Positions 1 to 10,916 of a DNA stretch of 64,000 nt are shown in pieces. The position numbers and the translations under genes are program-made. Numbering within the stretch: position 1 is the stretch's first letter; every line of letters begins with the position of its first letter. The notes beneath the pieces were generated by a model, which was not told the DNA's origin, did no database searches, and saw nothing but the letters and a program-made list of their open reading frames with translations. Source of the DNA: Symbiodinium natans (Eukaryota > Sar > Dinophyceae > Suessiales > Symbiodiniaceae); contig CAJNDS010001202.1 of assembly GCA_905221605.1 (NCBI GenBank), positions 569,354-633,353 of the forward strand, read 5' to 3'.

Positions 1-191
1 AGGGTTTAGGGTTTAGGGTTTAGGGTTGGGGGAACTGCCAGCTCATTTGTGGCCTCTGACTGGTCGGAACCCATGTGCTTTTGAGGGCCCCCCTGGACAG
101 AAGTTATAAAGTTATAGTTACGCCTGAAAAGAAACCCTAACCCCTACTGCGAACCCCTACTGCGAACCCCAGTCCTCTTCAGTCTGAGCGA

Positions 192-310
192 CTAGACCTA
201 CGAGTAGACCTAGGAATAACAAAGGATGCTCTTTTTGGTCTAAATTAGATGCTTCTAAGCGCACCAAGACCCCTGAAAAAACTGAAATAAGGGCCTACTC
301 TGGGTCCTTG
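192..310. mobile_element. short inverted-repeat element, family A
   Basis: Starts CTAGACCTACGAGTAGACCTA and ends GGCCTACTCTGGGTCC, roughly inverted ends around an AT-richer centre with a GGAATAAnAAGGG motif. No coding capacity, so MITE-like. A degenerate relative may lie at 1858-1975. Confidence 0.6.
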
Positions 311-447
311 GCTAAACTAACGAAAACAGTGGTTACGATACCCAGACGTGTGCATGTTAACATTCCTGCTGCCTGTCCTAAGTCCAAAACCCAAACCCCG
401 ACAAACACAAAACACACCCCAAAACCTAACTCAAACACCTACAGTAA

Positions 448-537
448 ACTCCAGAAGTTGGAACATGGTTTAAGGATGACTAGAGCTGGAATTCCCTTTA
501 ATGTACCTTGGGGTATGGGGATAAACATGCTCCAGCA
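448..537. mobile_element. short inverted-repeat element, family B
   Basis: Ends CTCCAGAAGTTGGAACATG and the approximate reverse complement CATGCTCCAG. The same sequence family is found inverted at 5411-5520 and again at 22107-22218. Confidence 0.6.
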
Positions 538-917
538 TTTCGGTAAATCCTCAATATCCCCTAAACAGCTGAAAGGTTTGGCCCAGCCAACAGGGCAACA
601 TAAACCTCGGGGAGACATAGGCTTGCAAGGTTTAGACCCTAAACCCTAAACCCTAAATCCTTGACCCTAAACCCTGATAAACCCCTTAGGGGACTGGCTC
701 TCCCGATCGTCCTCCTCTGGCTACGAGTCTCGCTGCCATCTGATCGGTGTGCGTGCCGGTGTAGTGGTACCTTGACAGGGTCATGCTTGGGTTAGGGACC
801 CTAAACCCTAAACCGTAACCCTAAACCCTACACAATAAACCCTAAACGCTAAACCCTAAACCCTAAACCCTACACCCTAAACCCTAAACCCTAAACTGAA
901 CCACTAAGGTTGCTGGT

Positions 918-1212
918 CTCCAGGCGTAGTCGGCCCTAGTTCGCACCCTGTCTGCCTCCTCGGCTGTATTGAGGTCACAGGCTGCATATGCAGCGAGGCA
1001 TGGTGAACTTCTGCGAAGATGTTCCTGTAGCCGCGTATGGGCCCAGAACTCGACTGTACAAATCTCACAGCGAGTGCCGAAAGCAGCCTGCCTTGCACTC
1101 GACCAACACTTGTGCTGTCTTGCCCGGTGGACAGCCAGCCGTCGTGCGTCTTTGAAAGCCGCATTGCAGGCATCACAAGTGAAGTCGTCAACCAAGGAGA
1201 TCATCGTGGCGG
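918..1212 (-). CDS. C2H2/C2HC zinc-finger exon
   Basis: The minus strand reads through without stops from a CACCAG acceptor. Two fingers are visible. The first is FTCDACNAAFKDARRLAVH plus RARQH (C-x2-C-x12-H-x4-H). The second is CEICTVEFWAHTRLQEH followed by x6-C (C-x2-C-x12-H-x6-C). Paired fingers of this kind occur beside reverse-transcriptase genes in dinoflagellates as far as I recall, but no such gene is visible here. It is flanked on both sides by CCCTAAA blocks. The 3' edge is approximate. The + strand also has an open frame across part of it, but without recognisable motifs. Confidence 0.6.
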
Positions 1213-1293
1213 CTGGTGCCCCCTAAACCCTAAACCCTAAACCCTAAACCCTAAACTCTGAACCCTGAACCCTACAGGTTCGCCAGCTGGAGC

Positions 1294-1378
1294 AAGGCTT
1301 GAAAGGAACCTCCCAAAGCAGTAGATATCTACCACGAAAAGCCGGCAACAGTCGTGCCTCCCAATGATCCGGGGCCAT
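1294..1378 (-). CDS. possible first exon upstream of zinc-finger exon
   Basis: The minus strand reads from ATG as MAPDHWEARLLPAFRGRYLL and continues to a GC donor in phase 1, which matches the acceptor phase of the zinc-finger exon at 918-1212. I recognise no family. The opposite strand also has a short open frame from a CAG acceptor, so the strand is uncertain. Confidence 0.35.
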
Positions 1379-1596
1379 TTTTTGAGTTGTAGCGAATTAG
1401 GGTTTAGGGTTTAGGGTTTCATCATTTCCTTTTTTCAAGTCCTTGAAGGTTACGCTAGGGGTATGAGGAGCTTCATCCCTAATCAGGACAAGGACGCCAA
1501 TTCCAGTTCCTTTCTTGGGATACATATTCATTTATGAGATCCTCACCATGACTTAGGTGCCATAGTTAAGCGCAACTGGAGGTGCAGGGGAAAACT

Positions 1597-1663
1597 ACAT
1601 ATATATATATATATATGTATATGTGTTATATATATATATATCTTTCTATATATATATATGTAG
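1597..1663. repeat. (AT)n tract
   Basis: Alternating AT with a few breaks, forming a self-complementary stretch. Confidence 0.9.
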
Positions 1664-2758
1664 TTATTTAAACTAAGCAAGCAATAGCGTTTCTTTATGG
1701 TGTCTTTGAGGTCGTTAGTTGTGCAAAAAAAGACAATTCTTAACCAAGGCGCAAAGAACTTTCCCAGCGCTACAAGCTAAACTGCAACAACCCCAAGGCA
1801 AAAACCCACCAAACACTGAAGCCGAAACCACAACTCCCAGATAGGGGATAGGATTAGGTGGACCCTTGGGGGTATAGACCCTCTGAATAAGGTCCCTGTT
1901 TAAGAGAGCCAGAAGAGAGTTAAGAAGGGTTCCCTTTTAAGGGTCCCCTTATCCTACCTAGGACCAGAGGCCCCTTAAACCCTCAATCCTAAACCCTGAC
2001 CCCCCTGAACCCTTGAACCCAAAATCCGGTAGGGTTTAGGGTTTAGGGTTTAGGGTTTAGGGTTTTGGGTTTAGGGTTTAGGGCTTAGGGTTCAGGGTTC
2101 AGGGTTTAGGGTTTAGTTGTTAGCTGTTAGGGTTTAGGGTCTAGGGTTTAGGGTCCCTTAGCATGGGTACCCCTTAAATACCCTATACAAAATTAACGGC
2201 CCATACATCAGAACCCTTTAGAGGGTTAGGGACCATATTAAGGGCCCATGAAACTACCCTCACATCCTCAAACCCCCTAAACCCGAGACCCCCAAAACCC
2301 TAACACCTAAACCCTAAACCCGAAACCCTAAGCCGGGTCGCCATCTATTGTGTTGGTAGATTCGGATGCCGAAGGGAAGGAGCCTGGCCGCCCTAAAGGG
2401 TTTAGGGTTTCGGGTTTAGGCTTTTGGGGTTTAGGGTTTAGGGCTTAGCGTTGAGGCGGGGCGTTCGGCCGAGTGCCCCCGAAAGCACTGCAAGGGTTCA
2501 GAGGGTTTTAGGGTTTAAGGGTTGGGGTTTGGGGTTGAGGGTTTCAAGGTTTAGGGGTCGGGGTTCAGGGTGCTAGGTGTTCAGGCTTTTGGGGTCAAGG
2601 TCTTTAGGGTTCAGTCTCGGATTTCTAAAGACCTACGCACCATTACCCTAAACCCTAAACCCTTTAAACCCTAACCCTAAACCCCAAATCTTCAAGAAGG
2701 GACACGTCCCGCTCGTTGAGGCGCATCTCTCATGTTTACGGGTACAGACCAAGGGGAT

Positions 2759-2814
2759 AGGGTTTAGGGTTTAGGGTTTAGGGTTTAGGGTTTAGGGTTT
2801 AGGGTTTAGGGTTT
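2759..2814. repeat. TTTAGGG block
   Basis: About eight perfect tandem heptamers, G-rich on the + strand, between unique stretches. Confidence 0.95.
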
Positions 2815-2873
2815 CGGGTTTCACAAGGGTTTAGGGTTTAGGGTCTAGGGTGTATTGGGTTTAGGCACGAAGC

Positions 2874-2960
2874 CCGAACATAGACCATCTTCAAAGTTGC
2901 AGAATCCCCGTAGAGCCTCACGTGGCGGAGCCCGAAGATCTCGCCAAACTTCTTCACCAC
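2874..2960 (-). CDS. exon candidate, unknown (weakly RRM-like)
   Basis: A 29-codon phase-0 frame between a GTAG acceptor and a GC donor, reading VVKKFGEIFGLRHVRLYGDS and ending KMVYVR. The helix plus V-R-L...K-M-V-Y-V pattern is loosely like the middle of an RNA-recognition motif, but one exon is not enough to claim it. Telomeric blocks lie on both sides. Confidence 0.45.
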
Positions 2961-2966
2961 CTACGC

Positions 2967-3063
2967 TTAGGGTTTAGGGTTTAGGGTTTAGGGTTTAGGG
3001 TTTAGGGTTTAGGGTTTAGGGTTTAGGGTTTAGGGTTTAGGGTTTAGGGTTTAGGGTTTAGGG
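2967..3063. repeat. TTTAGGG block
   Basis: About 13 tandem heptamers starting within ten bases of the minus-strand exon acceptor at 2961. Confidence 0.95.
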
Positions 3064-3116
3064 CTTAAGGGTTTAAGAGTTTCGGATTTAGGGCTTGGGG
3101 CCACACGAGTTTCAAG

Positions 3117-3182
3117 CAGCATGCTGCCGAGGCCGCGCTTTCGAAACAGGGTGGCCAGGTTGCTACGTTTGATGCCATTCGG
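3117..3182 (+). CDS. exon candidate, unknown
   Basis: Twenty-two codons from a TTCAAG acceptor to a GT donor, reading QHAAEAALSKQGGQVATFDA plus IR. Codon use looks coding. The minus strand of the same island is also open, so the strand is a guess. Confidence 0.3.
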
Positions 3183-3844
3183 GTACCCTAAACCCTAAAC
3201 ATCAAACCCTAAACCCTAAACCCTAAACCCTAAACCCTAAACCTCCTACACCCTCAACACTCAACCCAAAAAAGGCCCCTCCCTAAACCCAAAAAACCCT
3301 CAAGCTCCTAAAGCGAGGGAAATAGGTGCCCCATACCCTCGCCCCCCCTGCAGCACGGCCCTGCTAAGGGATTACGATTACGTAAACAACCTACTTTCCC
3401 GAGTTCTGCACTGATAACTCGAGTTTAGGCAATCGGGTCTGGTCCTCCGCCATCGGCGGGTAGCGAGTGCTGTCGTTCGGATGTTAGGGTCTGCAACATT
3501 GTCGGATGGGAGTTTAGGGTTGAGGGTTTAGGGCTTAGGGTTTAGGGTTTTTGGTGTTGGGTGACCGCATCCTTCAACAGCTTCTTCGTTCAGGCGTCGG
3601 TCGTTCAGGCAGATGAGACGCCCCCTGCAAAGCCGCACCCTAAGCCCCCAATTCCCAACGCCCTAAACCCCGAAGCCCCTGAAACCAACCCAGAAACCCT
3701 AAACCCCAACCCCTAAACCCTAAACCCCAAACCCCAAACCCCAAACCCCCCCCTAAACCCTAAACCCAATACCAAAAAAAAAACGCTTCCGACGGTGCCA
3801 CCGGCTCCGACGCCAATGCTTGGAGCAGGTTTGCCAGGCCTCGG

Positions 3845-3948
3845 TAAGGGGTTTAGGGTTTAGGGGTTTAGGGGTTTAGGGGTTTAGGGGTTTAGGGGTT
3901 TAGGGGTTTAGGGGTTTAGGGGTTTAGGGGTTTAGGGGTTTAGGGGTT
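3845..3948. repeat. pure TTTAGGGG octamer block
   Basis: About 13 tandem copies of the 8-base variant. Comparable octamer blocks in C-rich orientation lie at 41760-41965 and 57075-57500. Confidence 0.9.
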
Positions 3949-4480
3949 AGGGTTTAGGGTTTGGGGTTTAGTGGTTTAAGGATTTAGGGCTGAAGGGTTT
4001 GAGGGCTTGGGGTTAAGGGGGTTTAGGTGGTTTAGGGGAAGTTCCGGGGTTTAGGGGTTGGGTTTGGGGGGGGGTTCGGGCATTGCCGGGCTTCGCGGAT
4101 CTACACCCTTAGTATGGGAAACCCCGCAAGGGTGCAGCTTACATCTGGCCTTAGAGTTTTTGGTGCTCTTCCTTTCTTGTCGATTAGGCGTGAACGGCTA
4201 ACGTGACTATATTATAGACAAACTGCTGCTACGCTCCTTCTGCCGAAAGTTCGCCAGCCCCGAAGTCCGAAAATCCGAAGGACGACGCCCCTAACCCTAA
4301 ACCCTAAACCCCAAACCCCAAACCCCAAACCCCAAACCCCAAACCCCAAACCCTAAACCCTAAACCCTAAACCCTAAACCTTACAGTCTAAACTCGAAAC
4401 ATCGCCAGGACTGGAAAGTCTCTCCCTGAACCCCACACAAGAAACCTGCATGTAAACCCTAAGCCCTAAAACTTACCCAA

Positions 4481-4579
4481 AGGATCCATGTACCTGTATA
4501 GTATATACTTGGGCCTTAAAGGGGTTCCTATATAGTAGCTTTAGGGGCCAAGTATATACTATATAGGTACATGGATCCT
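4481..4579. mobile_element. 99-bp near-perfect hairpin element
   Basis: Outer arms AGGATCCATGTACCT and AGGTACATGGATCCT are exact reverse complements. The match continues inward through GTATATACTTGGnCC for about 33 bp per arm, leaving a roughly 30-base loop. Confidence 0.85.
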
Positions 4580-5212
4580 TAGGGTTAGTTGCTGAGTTCC
4601 TAAGCCCAAAAAAAGCGTACACTTTCAGTTCTATAGGGGATTGTAGTATCCGAAAGAGTGTCAGGTGTGCTCACTCAGCTATTAAGAAAACGCACCGGTT
4701 CACCTCGAAGCCCGACACCTCTACACCCCTGAAACCTACGCCTCTAAGCCCTCAATCCCTAAACCCTAAACCCCAAACCCTAAACCCTAAAAACCTAAAC
4801 CCTAAACCCTACACCCTACGCCCTAAACCCTAAACCCTAAACCCTAAACCCCATTGCCGGGGCCCAAGCATGGCAAGTCCGGAGCGGGGCCGAAAAGCTG
4901 GAACTTCTTGAAGTCCTACTTTCTTGGGCTTTTCGGGTTTAGGGTTTAGGGTTTAGGGTTTAGGGTTTAGGGTTTAGGGTTCAGGGTTTAGGGTTTAGGG
5001 AATAGGTTGATACACACGTGTCACGGTTTAGGCTTCAGGGTTTAGGATGGTTTATGGTTTATGGTTTAGGGGTATCGCGTGGACCCAAAATCGTTGTTGC
5101 CAGCGTTGGGGAACCGTCTGCATTCCGACTGCGAGGTCCCTTTCACTATACGGGAACAGCGCTGGAGAAGCAACAAGGCAGACTAGACCCAAGAGAAACC
5201 CCTCAGCTTCGC

Positions 5213-5404
5213 TTTAGGGTTTAGGGTTTAGGGTTTAGGGTTTAGGGTTTAGGGTTTAGGGTTTAGGGTTTAGGGTTTAGGGTTTAGGGTTTAGGGTTTA
5301 GGGTTTAGGGTTTAGGGTTTAGGGGTTTAGGGTTTAGGGTTTAGGGTGTAGGGTGTAGGGTTTAGGGTTTAGGGTTAAGGGCTTCGGGTTTAGGGTTTAG
5401 GGTT
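5213..5404. repeat. long TTTAGGG block with variants
   Basis: One of the longest G-rich blocks. A run of perfect units is followed by TGTAGGG and octamer variants. Confidence 0.95.
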
Positions 5405-5410
5405 AACAGG

Positions 5411-5613
5411 AAACTCGAAAAAGTTGGATCATCCTTCTCCCCATACCCCAAAAGGTATACCAAAGGGAATCCCAGCTCTAATCATCCTTAAACCATGTTC
5501 CAACGTTCTGGAGTCTACTGTAAGAATAAAAAGGGTGGCCCTGGTTTAAAGAGGGTTTCTAAGGGAAATCCTAAAAAAAAGGGGTATAAGGGCCTACTCC
5601 TGGTCCTAATATG
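5411..5613. mobile_element. family B element joined to family A element
   Basis: Family B (5411-5520) runs directly into a family A-like sequence with AAGAATAAAAAGGG and GGGCCTACTCCTGGTCC. The order is opposite to that at 21995-22218. Confidence 0.6.
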
Positions 5614-5691
5614 AACACATGATTGCAAAGCCGAGTGAACGATGCGCTCTCGAAACTGGCATCGTAGACCCTAAACCGAAAGCTCTAAACT

Positions 5692-5769
5692 AAACCCTAA
5701 ACCCTAAACCCTAAACCCTAAACCCTAAACCCTAAACCCTAAACCCTAAACCCTAAACCCTAAACCCTA
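5692..5769. repeat. CCCTAAA block
   Basis: About 11 units in the opposite orientation to the block ending 290 bases upstream. Confidence 0.95.
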
Positions 5770-5812
5770 TAAGCCCCCAACCCTAAACCCTAAACCCTAA
5801 AAGGCAAAGCTC

Positions 5813-5885
5813 CTCACTCTCCAGGATGTTCAGGCGCTTGGAGAAGTAGCTTACCGCATCCACGGCGGACACTGAGTAACCTAGG
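5813..5885 (-). CDS. exon candidate, unknown
   Basis: The minus strand reads LGYSVSAVDAVSYFSKRLNI then LESE, from a CAAG acceptor to a GA donor, phase-compatible with the 2874-2960 exon downstream on the same strand. The other strand reads open too. Confidence 0.38.
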
Positions 5886-6223
5886 CTTGCACATGGGTAG
5901 TTCTCTGAATTAAGGTTTAGGGTTTGGGGTTGAATTAGGATTTAGGGTTTAGAGTTTAGGGTTTGGGGTTTAGGGTTTAGGCTTTAGGGTTTTGGGATCC
6001 CTTTTTGAAGGGTGCCGCCTTATTCTGGGTACTCAAAAACGGACCCTAATTTAGGAAACTACCCGGCCAACTACCCACATGCAAGAACACTAAGCCTTAA
6101 GCCATTAATCGCCAAAGCCAAGGCCCCCTTAAACCCCTAAACCCCAGACCCCTTAAACCCCTTAAAAACCCGAAACCCCCTAAACCCTAAACCCCTGAAA
6201 CCCCAAACCCTAAGCCTCCCCAG

Positions 6224-6343
6224 CGCACCCACCCTCATGCGTGGGCTGCGTGCGATTTAGACCTGGCCCGCGGGCAAGAGTTTCTTAAAAAGGGCGACCA
6301 GGGGCTGTGCAGGAAATCTTGGGAGTCCACCAAGGATCTGTAG
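6224..6343 (+). CDS. terminal exon candidate, unknown
   Basis: Forty codons from a CCCCAG acceptor to a TAG stop, including THPHAWAACDLDLARGQEFL and then KKGDQGLCRKSW. No family recognised. Confidence 0.4.
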   Translation, partial: RTHPHAWAACDLDLARGQEFLKKGDQGLCRKSWESTKDL

Positions 6344-6399
6344 TGTTTAGGGTTTAGGGGTTTGGGTTTGGGGTTGAGGTGTTTAGGGTTTAGGGGTAG

Positions 6400-6541
6400 T
6401 TGCATGGTCCCTTAGTATGGGCCCTTAAAAGGGGAGCCTTGTATACCCATTTTGTACCCTGCAAAACCCAGGTGCCCACACTTCAGAACCCTTCAAGAGG
6501 AGGCAAGGGACCATATTCAGGGCCCACGGCAACTACCCTTC
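6400..6541. mobile_element. short inverted-repeat element, family C
   Basis: Ends GTAGTTGCATGGTCCCTTA and TAGGGACCATATTC...GCAACTACCC are inverted. Relatives with the same CCCATGCTTCAGAACCCT core lie at 2150-2262, 12030-12152 and 17490-17625. Confidence 0.65.
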
Positions 6542-6806
6542 GAAAGCAAGGTTGCGAAAAGTCTAGGGTTTAGGGCTTTGGTTTAGGGCATGGGGGGGGG
6601 GGGGGGGCGTTTTGGATGAGCAGACACAGAACCGGCGTGCAGAATCAACACATCTTACGTCGGTTGTGAATTAACCGCAGGACCACAGGGTTTATGTCTA
6701 GAGTACGGGGGTTCATGCATAGCGATGCCTATGGGTTTTAAGGCTTAAGGTTTAGGGGGCCTTTGGGGAGCTCCCAGGGTGGATTCTTTAGGGCTTTCTA
6801 GGGCTT

Positions 6807-6911
6807 ACTTGGAAGCTCCTATGACTTAGTAGGTCTACTTAGCATCCCCCACTCACAGCCCCGTAACCAAACTTACTAACCCTGCTAAGTAAGTCACAGG
6901 GGCTTCCAAGT
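6807..6911. mobile_element. short inverted-repeat element, family D
   Basis: Left arm ACTTGGAAGCTCCTATGACT and right arm AGTCACAGGGGCTTCCAAGT. A shorter copy is at 50307-50366 in ERO1 intron 11, and a decayed one at about 11500-11588. Confidence 0.75.
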
Positions 6912-7319
6912 GGGGAGCCGAGGTTTCGGGGGTGTGGGGTGTTTAGGGTGCTTGGGGGGGGGGGGGGGGGAATTTTAAGGGTTTTGAGACAGTTTTGCAG
7001 GGCCTCTAAGGTTAGCGGGTCTCACTCGTGCAGGAGCTGGGAAGTACCATCAACCTCTCATGTAGGCGCGTTCGACAAAAACAAGAGGCGCACTCTATAA
7101 AACGAACCCCCCAACCCTCAACCCTAACTCCTAACCCTAGGCCTAACCCCTTAACCCCCCAAAAAACAACTCTAAATCCAAAACCCGAGCCCTTCTTCCA
7201 GGCTCTTTATGGCTTGTAGTGCAGCCAAGCCAACCGTTCGGCTTGTTCAGGATAACCTTTCGTGATTGCTGGAAGCGAGTAGAGCACAGTGGACTGAGCT
7301 GAGGATAAGTTAAATCCAG

Positions 7320-7483
7320 GACCCCTCATGAACAAAACAGGGATGAAGGGTACTACTGGGCCTCCTGGCGCATTTAAAAGTATAAGGAAGGGCTCCTTTA
7401 TCAAGAAAGGAAAGGGAGGATCCCGAAGAACGACCCAGCGTCAGGCTTGGGCTTACGATTTGGGCTTTGTTGCTGGAGCTTGA
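7320..7483 (+). CDS. terminal exon candidate, basic C-terminus
   Basis: Open from a TCCAG acceptor to TGA. It contains MNKTGMKGTTGPPGAFKSIR followed by a Lys/Arg-rich run, KGSFIKKGKGGSRR. Unknown function. A minus-strand frame of similar length overlaps it. Confidence 0.35.
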
Positions 7484-8179
7484 TTGCGATTGGGCTGTCA
7501 TGAACCAGGTCAGGTACTGGCAACATCTGAGACAACGTATGCCGAGCATCTAGCATAGAGGTGCCTCAAAACATACACTTCCTGGAGCTCAATACCGGAC
7601 TCTCTAAACCCTGAACCCATCCCCTGAACCCTCAGAAACCCTGTTAACCCAGTCAGCCCTCGAAAAGCTTATAAAACCCTTTGTAAGCCCCTCAACAAAC
7701 CTAACGAACACTACAAACCCTCTATACCCTATAAACCCTCTAAGCTCGATAAACCCTGTAAGCCCTCTAAACTCTACAAACCTGTAAACCCTCCAAACCC
7801 TAGGACCCCTATAAACTTTCTGAACCACTACAAGCCCTCTGAACCCTCCATGAAAAACCCTCTAAGCCCTAGGAGCCCTATAAACCCTACCAAACCACTA
7901 TAAGCCCGATGAACCCTCCATGACAAACCCTCGAAACCCTAGGACCCCTATAAACCCTACCAAACCACTGCAAGCCCTAAACCCTAAACCCTATGAACCC
8001 TCAGGACATGCTCTGAAAACACACCTTCTCCGGCGTGGAGTCTGGTGACCTCGTGGGGGAGCCACGGTGGCTGTCACCGTACAGGCTGTCCGGTTTAGGG
8101 TTTAGGGTTTAGGGGTTTAGGGGTTTAGGGGGTTAGGGGTTTAGGGGTTTAGGGCTTTAGGGGTTTAGGGGTTTAGGGT

Positions 8180-8422
8180 TTAGGCGGGAACGGTCGGCAC
8201 TGTCTTCGGAGGGATTGTCGCAGGAGGAGGCATGGTGTAGCTTCCTGTGGCCGTCACGCCAACATTGCCGAAGTCCACGTCCATGGCTGTTGCTATGGAC
8301 GATCCTGCTGCGCTGTTGCCGCTTCCGGCACTTGTGCTGCTGTCCATGTAGTTGACGCTCGCAACTTTGAGCAACTCCATGAATTGTGTATTGGCTTGCA
8401 GAGATTTGAAGGTTGCCAGAAC
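8180..8422 (-). CDS. terminal exon of the 8.2-10.7 kb gene
   Basis: Eighty codons plus stop, uninterrupted from a CTCAG acceptor: VLATFKSLQANTQFMELLKV, then a low-complexity tail rich in Ser, Ala, Thr and Pro that includes AMDVDFGNVGV and ends TVPTVPA. The best-supported single exon of this gene, because the opposite strand is broken by stops. Confidence 0.6.
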   Translation of the reverse strand, partial: VLATFKSLQANTQFMELLKVASVNYMDSSTSAGSGNSAAGSSIATAMDVDFGNVGVTATGSYTMPPPATIPPKTVPTVPA

Positions 8423-8432
8423 CTGAGATCGC

Positions 8433-8495
<63 letters not shown>

Positions 8496-10732
8496 AAAGT
8501 CTATAAAACTTGTAAGCCCTCTAAGCCCTATACGCCCTCTAGGAACCCTAACCCCTAACCCCCAAACCCTGAACCCCAAACCCTAAATCCTGAACCCTAA
8601 ACCCTAAACCCCAAACCATGAACACCAAACCCTAAACCCCAAACCCCAAACCGTAAACCCTAAACCCTAAACCCCAAACCCTAAACCCCAAACCCTAAAC
8701 CCTGAACCCTCCATGAACAGGCTTCCTTGGACTCCGCGCTCGATCTTGGCCCGATGAGACGCGGCTGGTCAGGGGGCCCCAATGCTCGCGCCTGGGTCTC
8801 CGGGCTTTAGGGCGCTGGTTTGGGTTTCGGATTTAGGGCTTAGGGTTTCGGATTTCGGTTTTAGGGTTTAGGGTTTAGGGCTAGGGTTTAGGGCTGGAGG
8901 TTTAGGGTGTAGGGCTTCTAGGGTCTAGGGCTTCAAGCCAGCTGGGGGGCTGTTCTGAAATATGGGCGCGTGTCTATTGAGTCTATTGCAGCAAACCTTT
9001 AACAAGGTTGAAGGAAACAAAAATGGCCCGCTACTCAACGTAGTTAACAATCACGGGCGCTCCCGAAAGTTCGAACAAAAACAGCCCTGAAGCCCCCCAA
9101 AAACCTCTAAAGCCCCCCTGAAGCCCCCCTAAAGCGCCCTAAAGCCCCTAAAGCCCCAGAACCCTAAAACCGCAAAAGCTCAAAAACTGAAGCCCCACAA
9201 AACCCTAAACCCCAAACCCCAAACCCCAAACCCTAAACCCTAACCGCCCACTCTGACAAAGAGCCTGGGTCGACCATCGGGAGCCACGTCCACCTCCTTG
9301 GCATCGAGCTCGAAGTTACCTGAACAGTCCCTAAACCCTAAACCCTAAACCCTAAACCCTAAACCCTAAACCCTAAACCCTAAACCCTAAACCCATGAAT
9401 GTCAAGCATCCCACAGCATCCAGGGTCCTCGGGAGGCTTGCAAAGGTGCTGCACCATGAGCAACTCTTGAAAACCCTCAACCCTCAACCCTCAACCCTCA
9501 ACCCTAAACCCTAAACCGCATGACATGGGGATTTCCGAAATTACGGGTACCTTATGGGGTCCTTATTATAAGGGGGTCCTGCTATTTGGGGATCTTTTTT
9601 GCCGTCCCTTATTTTCACATTTCGAACCGCAAAAGGAATACCTGGAAACCCTAAACCCTAAACCCTAAACCATGAACCCTAAACCCTAAACCCTAAACCC
9701 TAAACCTTGATCCTTGAAGTGCTCAGCCCTGCCTACGCAGGATATGTTGGCCAAGCGCTGCTTGGCTGCGGCGGACAGGCCGCTCCTTTCGTGCGTGGGG
9801 TATAGGGCTTAGGGTTTACACCTGGCAGGGTGTAGGGTGTACACCTTACAGGGTTTAGGGTTTAGGGTTTAGGGTTTAGGGTTTAGGGTTTAGGGTTTAG
9901 GGTTTAGGGTTTAGGGTTTAGGGTTTAGGGTTTGGGTTCACCCAAAAGGGCCAAAACCTACCACTCAACAGGTTACAGCGCAGTTGCTCAGTTCTCCAGC
10001 TCGTCCATTTTCAGGTATCCTAGGCTTAGGGAAATGTAGCTGCACATCATGCAATGTAGCGTCGTACCAGCATGTTTGGCTGCATTGCCTTCGAAACCCT
10101 CTACCCTAGAAATTCGACCTGATTCCCCAAACCCTAAACCCTAATCGAATCCCTGGACCCCAACCTTCAAAGCCAACATTGCACACCCCGAGCGCCCTAA
10201 ACCTAAAGCTAAGCCCTGCGTTCTAAGCCCTGAACCCTCTTAGCCAACACTATTGGGGATGGTAAGAGCCTGAAGCGTCACCCGGTCGAGTGCCCTTAAT
10301 TTCGGAAACTACCTGAGGGTTTAGGGTTTAGGGTTTAGGGTTAGGGTTTAGGGTTTAATTTCGGAAACTACCTTAGGGTTGCTTTGAGAACCGAAAAATT
10401 GAACTCCTACCATCTGGTGAAGTTACCCTGAACCCTAGACCCTGAACGGCCCTAGTCTGACCAGAGCTGTCCAAACTGTCTATAGTGCCGAAAGCTAGAG
10501 GCTTGCGCACCAGCGAGCTCTGGTACCGTGAGCCGCCAGCCTCTGAAACCGCAGCTGTCGCTTCATGTTCCACGCAGCATCGTTGGGCGCGGAGAGCATT
10601 TCTCATCAGAACCAGGTTAGTGAAGGAAATGTTCTCCCCCACACTCCAGGCACAGCCAAAGTCTTCGAAACTTGTCGCCCACCCCCATTTCCGGTAACCA
10701 GCAGCCACGCTTGGTGTGCCGGCTGGCAAAAC
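8180..10732 (-). CDS. multi-exon gene of unknown function (3' part)
   Basis: Minus-strand exons, 5' to 3': 10440-10732 (3' edge unsure), 9713-9785, 9393-9465, 9252-9319, 8723-8797, 8180-8422. Phases match from the second exon to the last. The first contains AGYRKWGWATSFEDFGCAWS and VGENISFTN. The fourth reads NFELDAKEVDVAPDGRPRLF. The last is the longest at 243 nt. It starts VLATFKSLQANTQFMELLKV, runs into a Ser/Ala/Thr/Pro-rich tail, and stops at a TAA formed at the edge of a CCTAAACCC repeat. A (CA)n tract lies just upstream of the last acceptor. I recognise no domain. Donors include GT, GC and GA, as in ERO1. Confidence 0.5.
8436..8492. repeat. (CA)n microsatellite
   Basis: About 28 CA units, immediately upstream (on the minus strand) of the acceptor of the terminal exon at 8180-8422. 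It may act as its polypyrimidine-like (GT)n tract. Confidence 0.95.
9850..9931. repeat. TTTAGGG block
   Basis: About 12 perfect units, preceded by a degenerate AGGGTGTAC-type stretch. Confidence 0.95.
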
Positions 10733-10916
10733 CTGCAAGGGAGTTGGCCAGCACAGGCAGGCAACACCCCAAACCCTAAATAAACCCTAAACCCTAAACC
10801 CTAAACCCTAAACCCTAAACCCCAAACCCTAAACCCTAAACCTGAGGCTGGTTGTCCTGCCCTGCAAGGCTTGGGGGGGTGGCAGAGGTCGCCACGTGCG
10901 CGCTGAGCTTTTTTGT

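Noticed and set aside
5800-5885. Homology of the 5.8 kb and 2.9 kb exons to osmosensitive channel (CSC1/TMEM63) cytosolic domain
   Set aside because: VDAVSYF plus a Leu/Glu helix is suggestive, but the match is short, the following exon does not align well, and no membrane exons are linked.
8992-9087. + strand open stretch QTFNKVEGNKNGPLLNVVNN after a TTGCAG acceptor
   Set aside because: It lies in an intron of the better-supported minus-strand gene and has no partner exon. Kept only as a possibility.
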